From Paludibacter sp. (GTDB lineage Bacteria; Bacteroidota; Bacteroidia; Bacteroidales; Paludibacteraceae), in the NCBI GenBank assembly GCA_029973975.1, contig JARKQF010000294.1, positions 1-38,113 of the forward strand: DNA of 38,113 nucleotides, written 5' to 3'. The notes under the pieces are model-generated. The model was not told the DNA's origin. It saw only the letters and a program-made list of their open reading frames with translations, and searched no databases. Below, one piece after another: positions 15,226-23,953 of this stretch; the first letter of the stretch is position 1, and every line of letters begins with the position of its first letter. The position numbers and the translations under genes were made by a program.

Positions 15226-17361
15226 ATGTCAAAAGACAATATAGCTCCTGTTTTTATTTCCTTACTTACAGATTTTTTGCAAATAAGTGCAAAACAAATC
15301 ATCAATACAATCCATTTGCTTGAAGATGGTGCAACCATTCCCTTTATCAGCAGATATAGAAAAGAAATGACCGGCGAATTGGATGAAGTTCAGATTGGTG
15401 CTGTTAAAGATCAATATGATAAGCTGTTAGAAATAGAAAAACGGAAAGATACCATCCTGAAAACCATAGAAGAACAGGGAAAACTGACTTCCGAGATCAA
15501 GAACAGGATTGATGCCTGCTGGAATACAACCGAATTGGAGGATATTTATCTTCCATATAAACCCAAACGTCGTACCCGTGCTGAAATTGCGCGGGAAAGC
15601 GGGTTAGAGCCGCTGGCAAAAATGATTATGAAACAAAATGCTGATGATTTGGATTATCTGGCCAGGCCTTATGTAAAAGATAAAGTAAAAACAGTTGATG
15701 AAGCGCTTGATGGAGCGTCTGATATTATTGCAGAGTGGGTTAACGAAAGCGAAAAAGCACGTCATGTAATTCGCCGGATTTTTACTTATGAAGCTGTTAT
15801 TTCATCTAAAATCATCAAAGGGAAAGAAAATGAAGCCCAAAAATACCGGGATTATTTTGATATGTCTGAAAAATTATCTAAATGTTCCTCTCATAGGTTA
15901 TTAGCAATGCGAAGAGGGGAGTCTGAAGGTTTTTTAAAGGTGAATATCAGTCCGGATGAAGACAAATGCGTGGATAAACTGACTGACGTTTTTGTCCGGT
16001 CTGATAATGCTTCGGGTGATCTGGTTTACAACGCAGTGAAGGATGCGTACAAACGCTTATTGAAGCCTTCCATTGAAAATGAATTTGCCGCAGAAAGTAA
16101 ATTAAAGGCAGATGCAGAAGCAATTCGTGTTTTTGCAGAAAACTTACGGCAGCTATTACTTGCTCCGCCTTTGGGTGAGAAGAGGGTACTAGGTATAGAT
16201 CCCGGTTTCCGTACAGGTTGTAAAGTTGTTTGTTTGGATGCGCAAGGTAATCTGCTTCATAATGAAACTATTTATCCCCATCCGCCGCAAAGTGATTATG
16301 CTAAAGCCTCACGTAGCATTCAGAAAATGGTTGAAGCATATAATATTCAGGCAATTGCCATTGGAAATGGTACAGCCGGCAGGGAAACGGAGCATTTTAT
16401 TCAAAATATCCGGTATGACAGAAATGTACAGGTTTTTGTAGTCAGTGAAAATGGCGCTTCCATTTATTCTGCATCAAAAATTGCACGGGAAGAGTTTCCT
16501 GATTATGATGTAACGGTTCGTGGTGCAGTTTCAATTGGCCGCCGGTTAATGGATCCGTTGGCTGAACTGGTAAAAATTGATCCCAAATCAATTGGGGTGG
16601 GGCAGTATCAGCATGATGTGGACCAAACATTGTTGAAAAAATCTCTGGATCAAACAGTTGAAAATGCAGTGAACAAAGTTGGCGTGAACCTGAATACCGC
16701 TTCAAAGCATCTGTTAACCTACATTTCCGGACTTGGCCCGCAGTTGGCTCAAAATATTGTTGACTATCGTGCAGAGAACGGTGCTTTTACAAATCGCAGG
16801 CAATTATTGAAAGTGCCCAAAATGGGTAATAAAACTTTTGAACAATGCGCCGGTTTTCTCCGGATTCCGGATGGTGAGAATCCGTTGGATAATTCAGCTG
16901 TGCACCCGGAGAGTTACCGGATCGTTGAAAAGATGGCAAAAGATTTAAAAACCGATATAGATAAGTTAATCAGGAATAAAGAATTAATTCAAAGAATTGA
17001 TTTGAATTCTTATGTGACAGAGGAAATCGGTCTGCCTACGTTGACTGACATTTTACTTGAACTGGAAAAACCCGGGCGTGATCCGCGCAGCAATGTGAAG
17101 GTTTTTGAATTCGACCCCAATATCAAAAAAATTGAAGATTTAATATCCGGTATGGAACTACCGGGAATCGTTACCAACATTACCAACTTTGGCGCCTTTG
17201 TTGATATTGGTATCAAAGAGAACGGACTTGTACATATTTCTCAGATGGCCGACAGATACGTTTCCAATCCGGCAGAAGTTGTTGCTTTACACCAGCATGT
17301 AAAGGTGAGAGTGCTGGAAGTGGATATGGTGAGAAAACGGGTACAACTGAGATTAATCTGA
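15226..17361 (+). CDS. tex: Tex-family RNA-binding transcriptional accessory protein
   Basis: The 711-residue protein has the full Tex order: N-terminal helical Tex domain (about 1-200), a YqgF/RNase H-like domain starting with VLGIDPGFRTGCKVVCLD near 322, helix-hairpin-helix motifs (VGVNLNTASKHLLTYISGLG and the following FTNRRQLLKVPKMG) and a C-terminal S1 RNA-binding domain from about 640 (GIVTNITNFGAFVDIGI, GLVHISQM). The protein ends directly after the S1 domain, without the extra tail of longer homologues. Tex binds RNA and acts in transcription. Convergent with the methyltransferase gene, 18 bp away. Confidence 0.95.
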   Translation: MSKDNIAPVFISLLTDFLQISAKQIINTIHLLEDGATIPFISRYRKEMTGELDEVQIGAVKDQYDKLLEIEKRKDTILKTIEEQGKLTSEIKNRIDACWNTTELEDIYLPYKPKRRTRAEIARESGLEPLAKMIMKQNADDLDYLARPYVKDKVKTVDEALDGASDIIAEWVNESEKARHVIRRIFTYEAVISSKIIKGKENEAQKYRDYFDMSEKLSKCSSHRLLAMRRGESEGFLKVNISPDEDKCVDKLTDVFVRSDNASGDLVYNAVKDAYKRLLKPSIENEFAAESKLKADAEAIRVFAENLRQLLLAPPLGEKRVLGIDPGFRTGCKVVCLDAQGNLLHNETIYPHPPQSDYAKASRSIQKMVEAYNIQAIAIGNGTAGRETEHFIQNIRYDRNVQVFVVSENGASIYSASKIAREEFPDYDVTVRGAVSIGRRLMDPLAELVKIDPKSIGVGQYQHDVDQTLLKKSLDQTVENAVNKVGVNLNTASKHLLTYISGLGPQLAQNIVDYRAENGAFTNRRQLLKVPKMGNKTFEQCAGFLRIPDGENPLDNSAVHPESYRIVEKMAKDLKTDIDKLIRNKELIQRIDLNSYVTEEIGLPTLTDILLELEKPGRDPRSNVKVFEFDPNIKKIEDLISGMELPGIVTNITNFGAFVDIGIKENGLVHISQMADRYVSNPAEVVALHQHVKVRVLEVDMVRKRVQLRLI

Positions 17362-17379
17362 GAGTTAAATTAGATTGAT

Positions 17380-18579
17380 TTAATTTGTTTTATTACAGGA
17401 GATTATGATGTTTTTACCGGAAGCAGTTTTAAGTGCAAACAGGTAATCATGGCCACCATCCTTTATGCCGGTTTTTTTTCGGAAATCATCCACTGATATA
17501 GGATAATTACGTGTAGTCACATTTGCTTTGGAAAATTTTTCTTTTATCTTCTTTATATCAGTCTTATTGTTTTCATATACTGCTGAAACCTGCATGATTC
17601 TCCCCGGAAAATCGTCAATCAAATTATTTCCTGTATACAAATGCGTGTTTACATGAAATTTTTTTAAATTAAAACGGGTTGCAATCAACTTAAATGCTCC
17701 GGACTTCATAATAGCAGCATTAGGTTCATACAGATATCGACCTACTTCATCAGTAAAAGCTGGTTCTGCCTGTTTTTCCTCATCAAAAGTAAAATCAAAA
17801 ATCTGTTCCGACTTTGCCTTGTGGAGATTGCTGGTTTTAATCAGGATGTGTTGATTTCTATCTGATTCTAGTGTGTTGTTTCTGTTTAATATTAACAGAA
17901 CCTCTTTACATTCATTATCCACAGCTACAATATGAACTTCCGTGGTTTGAGGTAAGTGTTTAATTGCCTGATGAATATCCAGCATAGGGGAAAGCTTAAT
18001 CATTACCACGGGTGATTTAAGTAACATTTTTTCAGCCAGCAAGGCAACATCAGGTTCGCAATCTGAGATCAGTACTGTTTTTTTACCGGTTTCACTTCTT
18101 CTGTGCGGATCGATATAAATCAAATCTACTTCCGGCATATTATCCAGATAATCTTCAGACTTTGTCTGATGTATTTCATATTGGGGTATTTTCAATACTT
18201 CAAAATTATGTGCTGCCAGTTTGCATAATTCTTCATCTCGTTCGATATAAAGACCAGACCTGAAATTCTGTGAAATAAAGTAAAAATCAACCCCAAAACC
18301 GCCTGAAAGATCTGCGAATCTATCTCCATGGAAAAGCATTGATTTGTATTTCGCAGTAATTTCCGAGGATGATTGTTCTACAGATAATTGTTTCGGAAAT
18401 AGTATATTATCTGATTGGTAAAATAGCGGAACCTTTTCTTTTATTTTTTGAAGTCCTGCTATCTGATTGATTACGAAAGCCATATCGATATCCTGATAAC
18501 GCTTGGCCTGCAATCCCAGTTGAATTACGTCATCGTTCAGATGTTCCTGTATGAATCTTTTTGTTATTATTCTATCCAT
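17380..18579 (-). CDS. Class I SAM-dependent methyltransferase, PG_1098-type with THUMP-like C-terminus
   Basis: The 399-residue protein has an N-terminal helical part, a Rossmann methyltransferase core with motif I DLSGGFGVDFYFI (about residue 92), YIERDEEL, motif IV-like DLIYIDPHRR, and a C-terminal region that fits the THUMP-like and PG_1098 ferredoxin-like domains. These suggest RNA modification, but the target is unknown. An upstream in-frame ATG at 18639 would add 20 residues (MCNFFFRLLHKTYL), but a TAnnTTTG box lies inside that extension at 18596-18603, so the start at 18579 (MDRIITKRF) is preferred. Confidence 0.87.
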   Translation of the reverse strand: MDRIITKRFIQEHLNDDVIQLGLQAKRYQDIDMAFVINQIAGLQKIKEKVPLFYQSDNILFPKQLSVEQSSSEITAKYKSMLFHGDRFADLSGGFGVDFYFISQNFRSGLYIERDEELCKLAAHNFEVLKIPQYEIHQTKSEDYLDNMPEVDLIYIDPHRRSETGKKTVLISDCEPDVALLAEKMLLKSPVVMIKLSPMLDIHQAIKHLPQTTEVHIVAVDNECKEVLLILNRNNTLESDRNQHILIKTSNLHKAKSEQIFDFTFDEEKQAEPAFTDEVGRYLYEPNAAIMKSGAFKLIATRFNLKKFHVNTHLYTGNNLIDDFPGRIMQVSAVYENNKTDIKKIKEKFSKANVTTRNYPISVDDFRKKTGIKDGGHDYLFALKTASGKNIIISCNKTN

Positions 18580-18595
18580 ATTGATATTAGTCTGG

Positions 18596-18603
18596 CAAAG
18601 GTA
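18596..18603 (-). promoter_or_regulatory. -7 promoter box of the PG_1098-type methyltransferase gene
   Basis: On minus it reads TACCTTTG, 17 bp upstream of the chosen ATG, implying a very short leader. There is no clear TTTG at -33. Its position inside the longer reading frame argues for the shorter start. Confidence 0.5.
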
Positions 18604-18670
18604 AGTTTTATGTAATAATCTAAAAAAAAAATTGCACATTTAAATAAAATAATTTAAATTTCGGAATTGA

Positions 18671-18892
18671 ATGCTACAAGCTGATTTTATTGAATGTATT
18701 CAGCTAAATGGACTGTACAAGCAAGGTGCTACTTTGCAACGTAATCTCGATTGACAGCCAATCAGAGCAACGATTCTGCCGGAGCAGAACAGAAAAACAG
18801 CAATTCCGAAAGATACTTTAACCATTTTTTCAGATATTCCTCCCGGTTCAACAGATATTCCAAATCACTTTAGTTTTGTTAGAATTAAGTAA
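18671..18892 (+). pseudogene. Remnant of an unidentified gene interrupted by an in-frame TGA
   Basis: One frame reads from ATG at 18671 through LQADFIECIQLNGLYKQGATL, meets TGA at 18752-18754, and continues in the same frame through QPIRATILPEQNRKTAIPKD and FSDIPPGSTDIPNHFSFVRI to TAA at 18890-18892. The second part looks like a real protein C-terminus, and there is a stop codon directly before the ATG. I read it as the tail of a decayed gene whose 5' part has been lost. I do not recognise the family. It runs straight into the decayed lipoprotein gene that follows. Confidence 0.45.
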
Positions 18893-18904
18893 GTTGTGAA
18901 AATT

Positions 18905-19255
18905 ATGAAAAAATATATTTTAAAATTCATGATTCCATTACTTGTTTTTACAGGAGTTGTTTTTTCTTGTGATAAAAACAACAACCTTGACATGTCCAAC
19001 CTTGAAAATCTATATGCGCAATCTTTGTCCGTCATACAAAATGTGTGCAGGGAAAATGGGAAGTAAAATACTATGTTGGAGGATTTGCGGGAAAAACACA
19101 AGTACCTGATAATGTATTTATTGAAATAAACGGTAACAAAATAAATGGCCGTGAATTTCAATGGGAAAAATATACTATTCAGAGAATGAACATACAGGTG
19201 AATTATGGGTACGAATAAAGTGAAATTTTATGTTTATGAAAATAAAAATTATTAA
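18905..19255 (+). pseudogene. Decayed small lipoprotein gene (lipocalin-like?)
   Basis: An ATG at 18905 starts MKKYILKFMIPLLVFTGVVF followed by SCDKNN, a lipoprotein signal with its cysteine in a V-F-S-C lipobox. That frame stops at 19064-19066. Coding similarity continues in a second frame (QGKWEVKYYVGGFAGKTQVP, then DNVFIEINGNKINGREFQW), then in a third (KIYYSENEHTGELWVRIK, TGA at 19221-19223) and back to the first (KVKFYVYENKNY, TAA at 19253-19255). At least three frameshifts are needed to read it through. The QGKWEVxYxxGG pattern resembles small Bacteroidota lipocalin-like lipoproteins, an inference only. Confidence 0.6.
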
Positions 19256-19273
19256 TTAGTCGTGATTAAATAT

Positions 19274-19281
19274 TACCTTTG
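19274..19281 (+). promoter_or_regulatory. -7 promoter box upstream of the DUF4494 gene
   Basis: TACCTTTG matches TAnnTTTG, 52 bp before the start codon; no good -33 TTTG is seen. Confidence 0.45.
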
Positions 19282-19333
19282 CATGGAGTAAAAAAATTCA
19301 ATTTAGAATAAAAACAGATAGAATAAAAGTAGT

Positions 19334-19768
19334 ATGTACAACTGGTTTGAATGTAAAGTAAAGTTTGAAAAAACAGCTGAAGATGGAAAAATTGTTAAAG
19401 TGAGTGAATCTTATTTGGTGGATGCACTTTCTTTTACTGAGGCAGAGGAAAGGATGATTGAAGAGATGAAGCCTTTTATCAGTGGGGAGTTTTCTGTTGC
19501 CAATATTAAAAGAGTCAAGATCAATGAGATGTTTTTTCATGATGATGGAGATAAGTGGTATCGGTTTAAAGTGAACTATATTACGTTGGATGAGGAAAAA
19601 GGAGTTGAGAAGAAAGTTCCGGTGGCCATGATGGTGCAGGCCTCTGAAATAGGTCAGGCTTTGAGCAGATTACATGAAGGTATGAAAGGAAGTATGGCTG
19701 ATTATGAGGTTGTAACAATTGCTGAAACCTTGATCATGGATGTATTTAAATACGGAAAACAGGAATAG
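19334..19768 (+). CDS. DUF4494 domain protein
   Basis: The 144-residue soluble protein matches DUF4494: it begins MYNWFECKVKFEKTAEDGK and continues VSESYLVDALSFTEAEERMI, then FKVNYITLDEEKGVEKKVPV and ends SMADYEVVTIAETLIMDVF. The fold is probably alpha+beta with no catalytic motif visible, no signal peptide and no membrane segment. The family is found in Bacteroidota chromosomes and some of their phages; its function is unknown. In this window it sits upstream of yggS with a 156-bp gap. Confidence 0.88.
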   Translation: MYNWFECKVKFEKTAEDGKIVKVSESYLVDALSFTEAEERMIEEMKPFISGEFSVANIKRVKINEMFFHDDGDKWYRFKVNYITLDEEKGVEKKVPVAMMVQASEIGQALSRLHEGMKGSMADYEVVTIAETLIMDVFKYGKQE

Positions 19769-19841
19769 TTGATTAGTGGTCAGTGTTAATTGGTCTAAAG
19801 TCTTAGCTAATACAGATTATATGTCACTTATATGCCTTGTA

Positions 19842-19901
19842 TGGTTTAAAAGTTTCTTTTGTGTTTCCTTAGTCATCCTTTTGTTTCTTTTGTGGTTTAA
19901 A
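19842..19901. repeat. Short direct repeats before yggS
   Basis: Two copies of TTTCTTTTGTG (19853-19863, 19884-19894) lie between two copies of TGGTTTAAA (19842-19850, 19893-19901). The stretch is non-coding, T-rich on plus, and looks like a degenerate intergenic repeat. Nothing else is seen in the gap between the DUF4494 gene and yggS. Confidence 0.4.
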
Positions 19902-19924
19902 TTCTTAAATTGTAAATCCATTAT

Positions 19925-20593
19925 ATGTCTGTCGTACAAAATTTAGCATCAATCAGGAAAGATATACCTTCGTGGGTAAAACTGGTTTGTGTATCCAAAT
20001 TTCACCCTGAGAGCACCATTATGGAAGCTTACAATGCGGGTGAAAGAATTTTCGGGGAAAGCAGGGTACAGGAACTGATGGAAAAGCAGGAACGTTTGCC
20101 CAATGACATTAATTGGCACTTTATTGGTCATTTACAAACAAATAAGGTGAAATACCTGGTACCTTTTGTAGAATTGATTCATGGGGTTGATTCATTGAAG
20201 TTGCTGTTGGAAATCAACAAGCAGGCTGAAAAAATCAACCGGGTAGTGAATTGCCTGTTACAGGTTCATATTGCCACAGAAGAAACAAAATTTGGTTTTT
20301 CACCAGAGGAAATTCTTGCGTTATATCAATCAGGAACAATTTCAAACCTATCAAACATTCGGATTTGCGGATTAATGGGAATGGCCACATTTACAGATAA
20401 CCATCAGCAGGTTAGAAAGGAATTTCAGTCGCTCAAAGCATTATTTGACACAATTAAACGTACTTATTGTGCTGAAAATGATTGTTTCACGGAAATTTCG
20501 ATGGGAATGTCCGATGACTTTCAAATTGCGATAGAAGAGGGAGGCACCCTGGTTAGAATCGGTAGTTCGATATTTGGACAAAGAGAATATTAG
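19925..20593 (+). CDS. yggS: YggS-family PLP homeostasis protein
   Basis: The 222-residue single-domain fold-type III PLP protein has the PLP-lysine at residue 25 in VCVSKFHPES and the family motifs FGESRVQELMEK, WHFIGHLQTNKVKYL and LLQVHIATEETKFG. The C-terminal SMGMSDDFQIAIEEGGTLVRIG is the phosphate-binding end. These proteins bind and buffer PLP and have no known catalytic activity. Length is usual. The folC start follows 11 bp after its stop codon. Confidence 0.95.
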   Translation: MSVVQNLASIRKDIPSWVKLVCVSKFHPESTIMEAYNAGERIFGESRVQELMEKQERLPNDINWHFIGHLQTNKVKYLVPFVELIHGVDSLKLLLEINKQAEKINRVVNCLLQVHIATEETKFGFSPEEILALYQSGTISNLSNIRICGLMGMATFTDNHQQVRKEFQSLKALFDTIKRTYCAENDCFTEISMGMSDDFQIAIEEGGTLVRIGSSIFGQREY

Positions 20594-20604
20594 ATGTTTT
20601 GAAA

Positions 20605-21912
20605 ATGAATTATCAGGAGACATTACAGTATTTATACAACCGGCTTCCCGTATTTCATCTGGTTGGTTCAACTGCTTACAAGCCGGGACTGGAGAACACT
20701 TCTCGTCTGATGGCTCATCTCGATAATCCGCATCGGAAATTTCGCTCTGTTCATATTGCCGGAACCAATGGAAAAGGCTCTGTTTCGCATTATATGGCTG
20801 CAATCCTACAGGAAGCCGGTTACCAAGTTGGACTTTATACCTCTCCTCATCTCGTTGATTTTGGTGAAAGAATCAGAATAAACGGACAAATGATTGAAGA
20901 ACAGTATGTTATTCAGTTTATTCAAAAACACATTGATATAATAGAAGTTATTCAACCTTCATTTTTTGAATTGACCATGGCAATGGCATTCTCTTATTTT
21001 GCTGATAAACAGGTTGATATAGCGGTTGTTGAGGTCGGTCTGGGAGGCCGGCTGGATAGTACCAACATCATTAGTCCGGAATTAAGCATTATTACTAATA
21101 TAGGTTTCGATCATGTTGAATTTCTGGGTGATTCACTTCCGCAGATTGCTGCCGAAAAAGCGGGTATAATCAAGCCCGGAGTTCCTGTGGTTATAGGAGA
21201 ATCATTGCCAGAAACTAAACCTGTATTTGTACTGAAATCAATTGAAATGCAGTCAGATATAATTTTTGCTGAGGATGATGATATACCTGTTTTGACTCGT
21301 TATGAGCAGGATAAAATGATTTTAAATTATCAAAAAAAGGAATATACTTCGGGACTTAGTGGAATTTATCAGCTTAAAAACCTGTCAACTGTATTTTCAG
21401 CCATTAAAATTTTAAATAACAGGATAGAATTTAAAATATCAGATGTGGCACTTAAAAAAGGAATAGAAAACATTTGTCAGCTTACCGGCTTACGGGGTAG
21501 GTGGGAGTTGTTGAGCAGCAAACCCAGGATTGTTGCAGATACCGGACATAATGTTCAGGGAGTTCAAGTTATTGTAAATCAGTTAAAATATCAGCATTAT
21601 AAAACATTACGCATCATCATCGGAATGGTAAATGATAAAGATATATCAGGTGTGTTAAAATTGTTACCTGTCGATGCCGTTTACTATTTTACACAAGCAC
21701 AGGTAAAGAGAGCTTTGCCGGCAAACGAGCTGAAAGCAAAAGCAATAAATTATAATCTTTCCGGAAAGTCATTCGGAGTAGTAAAGGATGCCGTAAACAA
21801 AGCAATTCTTGATGCCGATGCAGATGATTTAATACTGATTACTGGAAGTAATTTTATAGTAGGAGAAGCTTTGCCCCTTTTTCCACTTAATAATCAGTTA
21901 CCTGCTATTTGA
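20605..21912 (+). CDS. folC: Bifunctional folylpolyglutamate synthase / dihydrofolate synthase
   Basis: The 435-residue Mur-ligase-type enzyme adds glutamate to folates in the cytoplasm. The N-terminal P-loop GTNGKGSV is at 53-60, with PHLVDFGERIRING, then EVGLGGRLDSTN and ITNIGFDHVEFLG and EKAGIIKPGVPVV. A C-terminal Rossmann-like domain has ADTGHNVQGV and IIGMVNDKDISGVL. The reading frame extends to a TTG at 20599 giving two more residues, but ATG at 20605 is the natural start. The stop overlaps the stop of the convergent TPR gene by 8 bases. Confidence 0.94.
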   Translation: MNYQETLQYLYNRLPVFHLVGSTAYKPGLENTSRLMAHLDNPHRKFRSVHIAGTNGKGSVSHYMAAILQEAGYQVGLYTSPHLVDFGERIRINGQMIEEQYVIQFIQKHIDIIEVIQPSFFELTMAMAFSYFADKQVDIAVVEVGLGGRLDSTNIISPELSIITNIGFDHVEFLGDSLPQIAAEKAGIIKPGVPVVIGESLPETKPVFVLKSIEMQSDIIFAEDDDIPVLTRYEQDKMILNYQKKEYTSGLSGIYQLKNLSTVFSAIKILNNRIEFKISDVALKKGIENICQLTGLRGRWELLSSKPRIVADTGHNVQGVQVIVNQLKYQHYKTLRIIIGMVNDKDISGVLKLLPVDAVYYFTQAQVKRALPANELKAKAINYNLSGKSFGVVKDAVNKAILDADADDLILITGSNFIVGEALPLFPLNNQLPAI

Positions 21913-23953
21913 ATCTTTGGATCAGGTTGTATGCCTGATATATTCCCAACTCACCTGCTTTACTCAAATCTGCAAGTCCTTTCGCGTCTTCACCTATATA
22001 CAGGTAAGTCAGTCCCCGGTTGAAGTATGCTTCAGCAAAATCCCTGTCAATTTCAATGGCTTTGGAATAATTGTATATAGCAGTTCGAAAATCCTGTTGC
22101 GAAGTTAATATATTTGCTTTGTTGTAATATGCAAATGAAAAATCAGGTTGTAAATCATTAACCTTTTCCAAATCACGCATGACCAGCTCCACATCAAACT
22201 TTTTCTCTTTTTCAAAAGCAGCATAGCGGTCCTTTAACTCCAGAGTTTCCAATCCGGTTTCCCGAAGTGAATTTTTCATGTAGTCAATATACTTAAAGCG
22301 AATATTGGCCCTGGTGAAATATGCCAGCATAAAATCGGATCGCAATGCGATTGCTCTATTTAGATCTTCAATTGCATTTTCAAAATCCTGAACCAACGCA
22401 AATTCCAGTGCCCTGTGAAAGTAAATGTCTGCATCATTGGTATTTACATTAATTTTTGAACTGATTTGATTGATGGTTTTGAAGTGCTTATCAATCAGCT
22501 CATTAGTTAAAGGTATTTCTGAACAGGTTACTTTTAAATCGGTACTTAACAACTTTCTTCTATTATACGTTTCTATTTCAGGATGATATAAATTAGTTTG
22601 ACGTAACGCATCTGTTTTGGAATAATATGTCAACACAAAATTCTTCTCATTCACTACATCGACGAAATTCTTTTGAACAGCTCCTCTTTTCTGGTTATTG
22701 TATTTTGATTCAGACTCATTATCATTGATGTTTTGGGTAGCATACCTGTTGAAAACATCAGTTCTTCTTTTGTTGTTGTTTTCAGGGATATCCTCTGCAA
22801 TCATGTTTTTTGCATTCAGATCTTCTTGGATCTTTTCTCTTATTTTATCCTTGTTTTTTTCAATATCTTGTGCTTTTTGTCTGTATCTGAAGGATTCTTT
22901 TATGTTATTCTGTGCATCGTATGCTTCGGCTATGCCCCAATAGGCAGGGAGAAAGTATGGATGTTTGTTTAATATTAATTTAAAATCTGATATGGCATTT
23001 CGGTAATGTCTCAGCTTCATTTCAAGTAAGGCTTTGCTGTATCTGGCTTCCATATTGGCAGAGTCCATTTTCAGTACCTGTTCAAAATCTGAAAGAGCAT
23101 TGTTGTTATCACCCAGGTTTGAACGAAGAATAGCTCTGTTGAAATATGCCAGTTTACTGTTGGGCTCAAGTTTAATAGCCTGATCATAATCAGTCAGCGC
23201 TTCCATATATCTTTTTTGCTCTACGTTGATGATCCCCCGATTGATGTAATCGCCAAAATAATTTGATTTCAACGCGATTGATTTGGAATAATCGGTATAA
23301 GCACCTTCTAAATCTTTTCGTTGTAGTTTCAATAAAGCTCTGGCACTCCACCCGATATAAGCAGTTGTGTCGGAGTTAATCAGTTGATTAAATGAGTTTT
23401 CTGCAGCGACGGTATCGTTCATAGATAAGTAAATTCGTCCCTTCTCATACCAGAGTCCTGTGTTTTTGGGATTTAATTTGATATATGTATCAATATCTTT
23501 TAATGCATCCTCATAATTACCACTTCTTTCATTGGCGTCAATTCTGCTTACCAATAAATGTTGACTACCCGGACTAAACTCGAGTGCTTTTGTGAAATCC
23601 TGTGCAGCATCTTTATATTTTTCCAGTTTCATACGGGTGAAACCTCTGGCATAAAAAGCCTGTGGTAAAAAAGGATTTCTGGTAATTGCTTCTGTACCGT
23701 CAACTTCTGCTCCTTCATAATCACCAAGTTGAATTTTGGCAATAGCCCGATACATGTAAGGTTCTGCCAAAAACGGCTTGATTTTAATGACCTGGTTAAA
23801 ATATTGAATAGAAAGTACATAATCCTCAAAATACAAAGCATTCCGGCCAATGGTAAGAATGCGGTCGGTATTCAACTGAGCAAACAATAGTCCCAATTGA
23901 AAAAACAACACAATCGATATGAGAATTTTCCTTTTCAAATAATTTTTTACCAA
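21905..23953 (-). CDS. Exported TPR-repeat protein
   Basis: The 682-residue protein begins with a signal peptide (KRKILISIVLFFQLGLLFAQ) and then has a long series of tetratricopeptide repeats: about ten in the N-terminal 370 residues (LSIQYFNQVIKIKPFLAEPY, KDAAQDFTKALEFSPGS, EALTDYDQAIKLEPNSKLAY and others), a charged, N/K-rich linker (about 370-460), and two to three more near the end (FENAIEDLNRAIALRSDFML, DFRTAIYNYSKAIEIDRDFA). It probably acts as a periplasmic protein-interaction scaffold; its partners are unknown. The frame starts at TTG 23953, overlapping the PBP1A stop by 7 bases; a second TTG at 23938 is an alternative. No ATG exists that would keep the signal peptide. Confidence 0.88.
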   Translation of the reverse strand: MVKNYLKRKILISIVLFFQLGLLFAQLNTDRILTIGRNALYFEDYVLSIQYFNQVIKIKPFLAEPYMYRAIAKIQLGDYEGAEVDGTEAITRNPFLPQAFYARGFTRMKLEKYKDAAQDFTKALEFSPGSQHLLVSRIDANERSGNYEDALKDIDTYIKLNPKNTGLWYEKGRIYLSMNDTVAAENSFNQLINSDTTAYIGWSARALLKLQRKDLEGAYTDYSKSIALKSNYFGDYINRGIINVEQKRYMEALTDYDQAIKLEPNSKLAYFNRAILRSNLGDNNNALSDFEQVLKMDSANMEARYSKALLEMKLRHYRNAISDFKLILNKHPYFLPAYWGIAEAYDAQNNIKESFRYRQKAQDIEKNKDKIREKIQEDLNAKNMIAEDIPENNNKRRTDVFNRYATQNINDNESESKYNNQKRGAVQKNFVDVVNEKNFVLTYYSKTDALRQTNLYHPEIETYNRRKLLSTDLKVTCSEIPLTNELIDKHFKTINQISSKINVNTNDADIYFHRALEFALVQDFENAIEDLNRAIALRSDFMLAYFTRANIRFKYIDYMKNSLRETGLETLELKDRYAAFEKEKKFDVELVMRDLEKVNDLQPDFSFAYYNKANILTSQQDFRTAIYNYSKAIEIDRDFAEAYFNRGLTYLYIGEDAKGLADLSKAGELGIYQAYNLIQRFK

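Noticed and set aside
17361-17385. Bidirectional terminator between tex and the methyltransferase gene
   Set aside because: Only a 6-bp all-AT inverted repeat is present, too weak to call.
18580-18639. Upstream start of the methyltransferase at 18639
   Set aside because: A promoter -7 box lies inside the added segment, and the extra residues look random.
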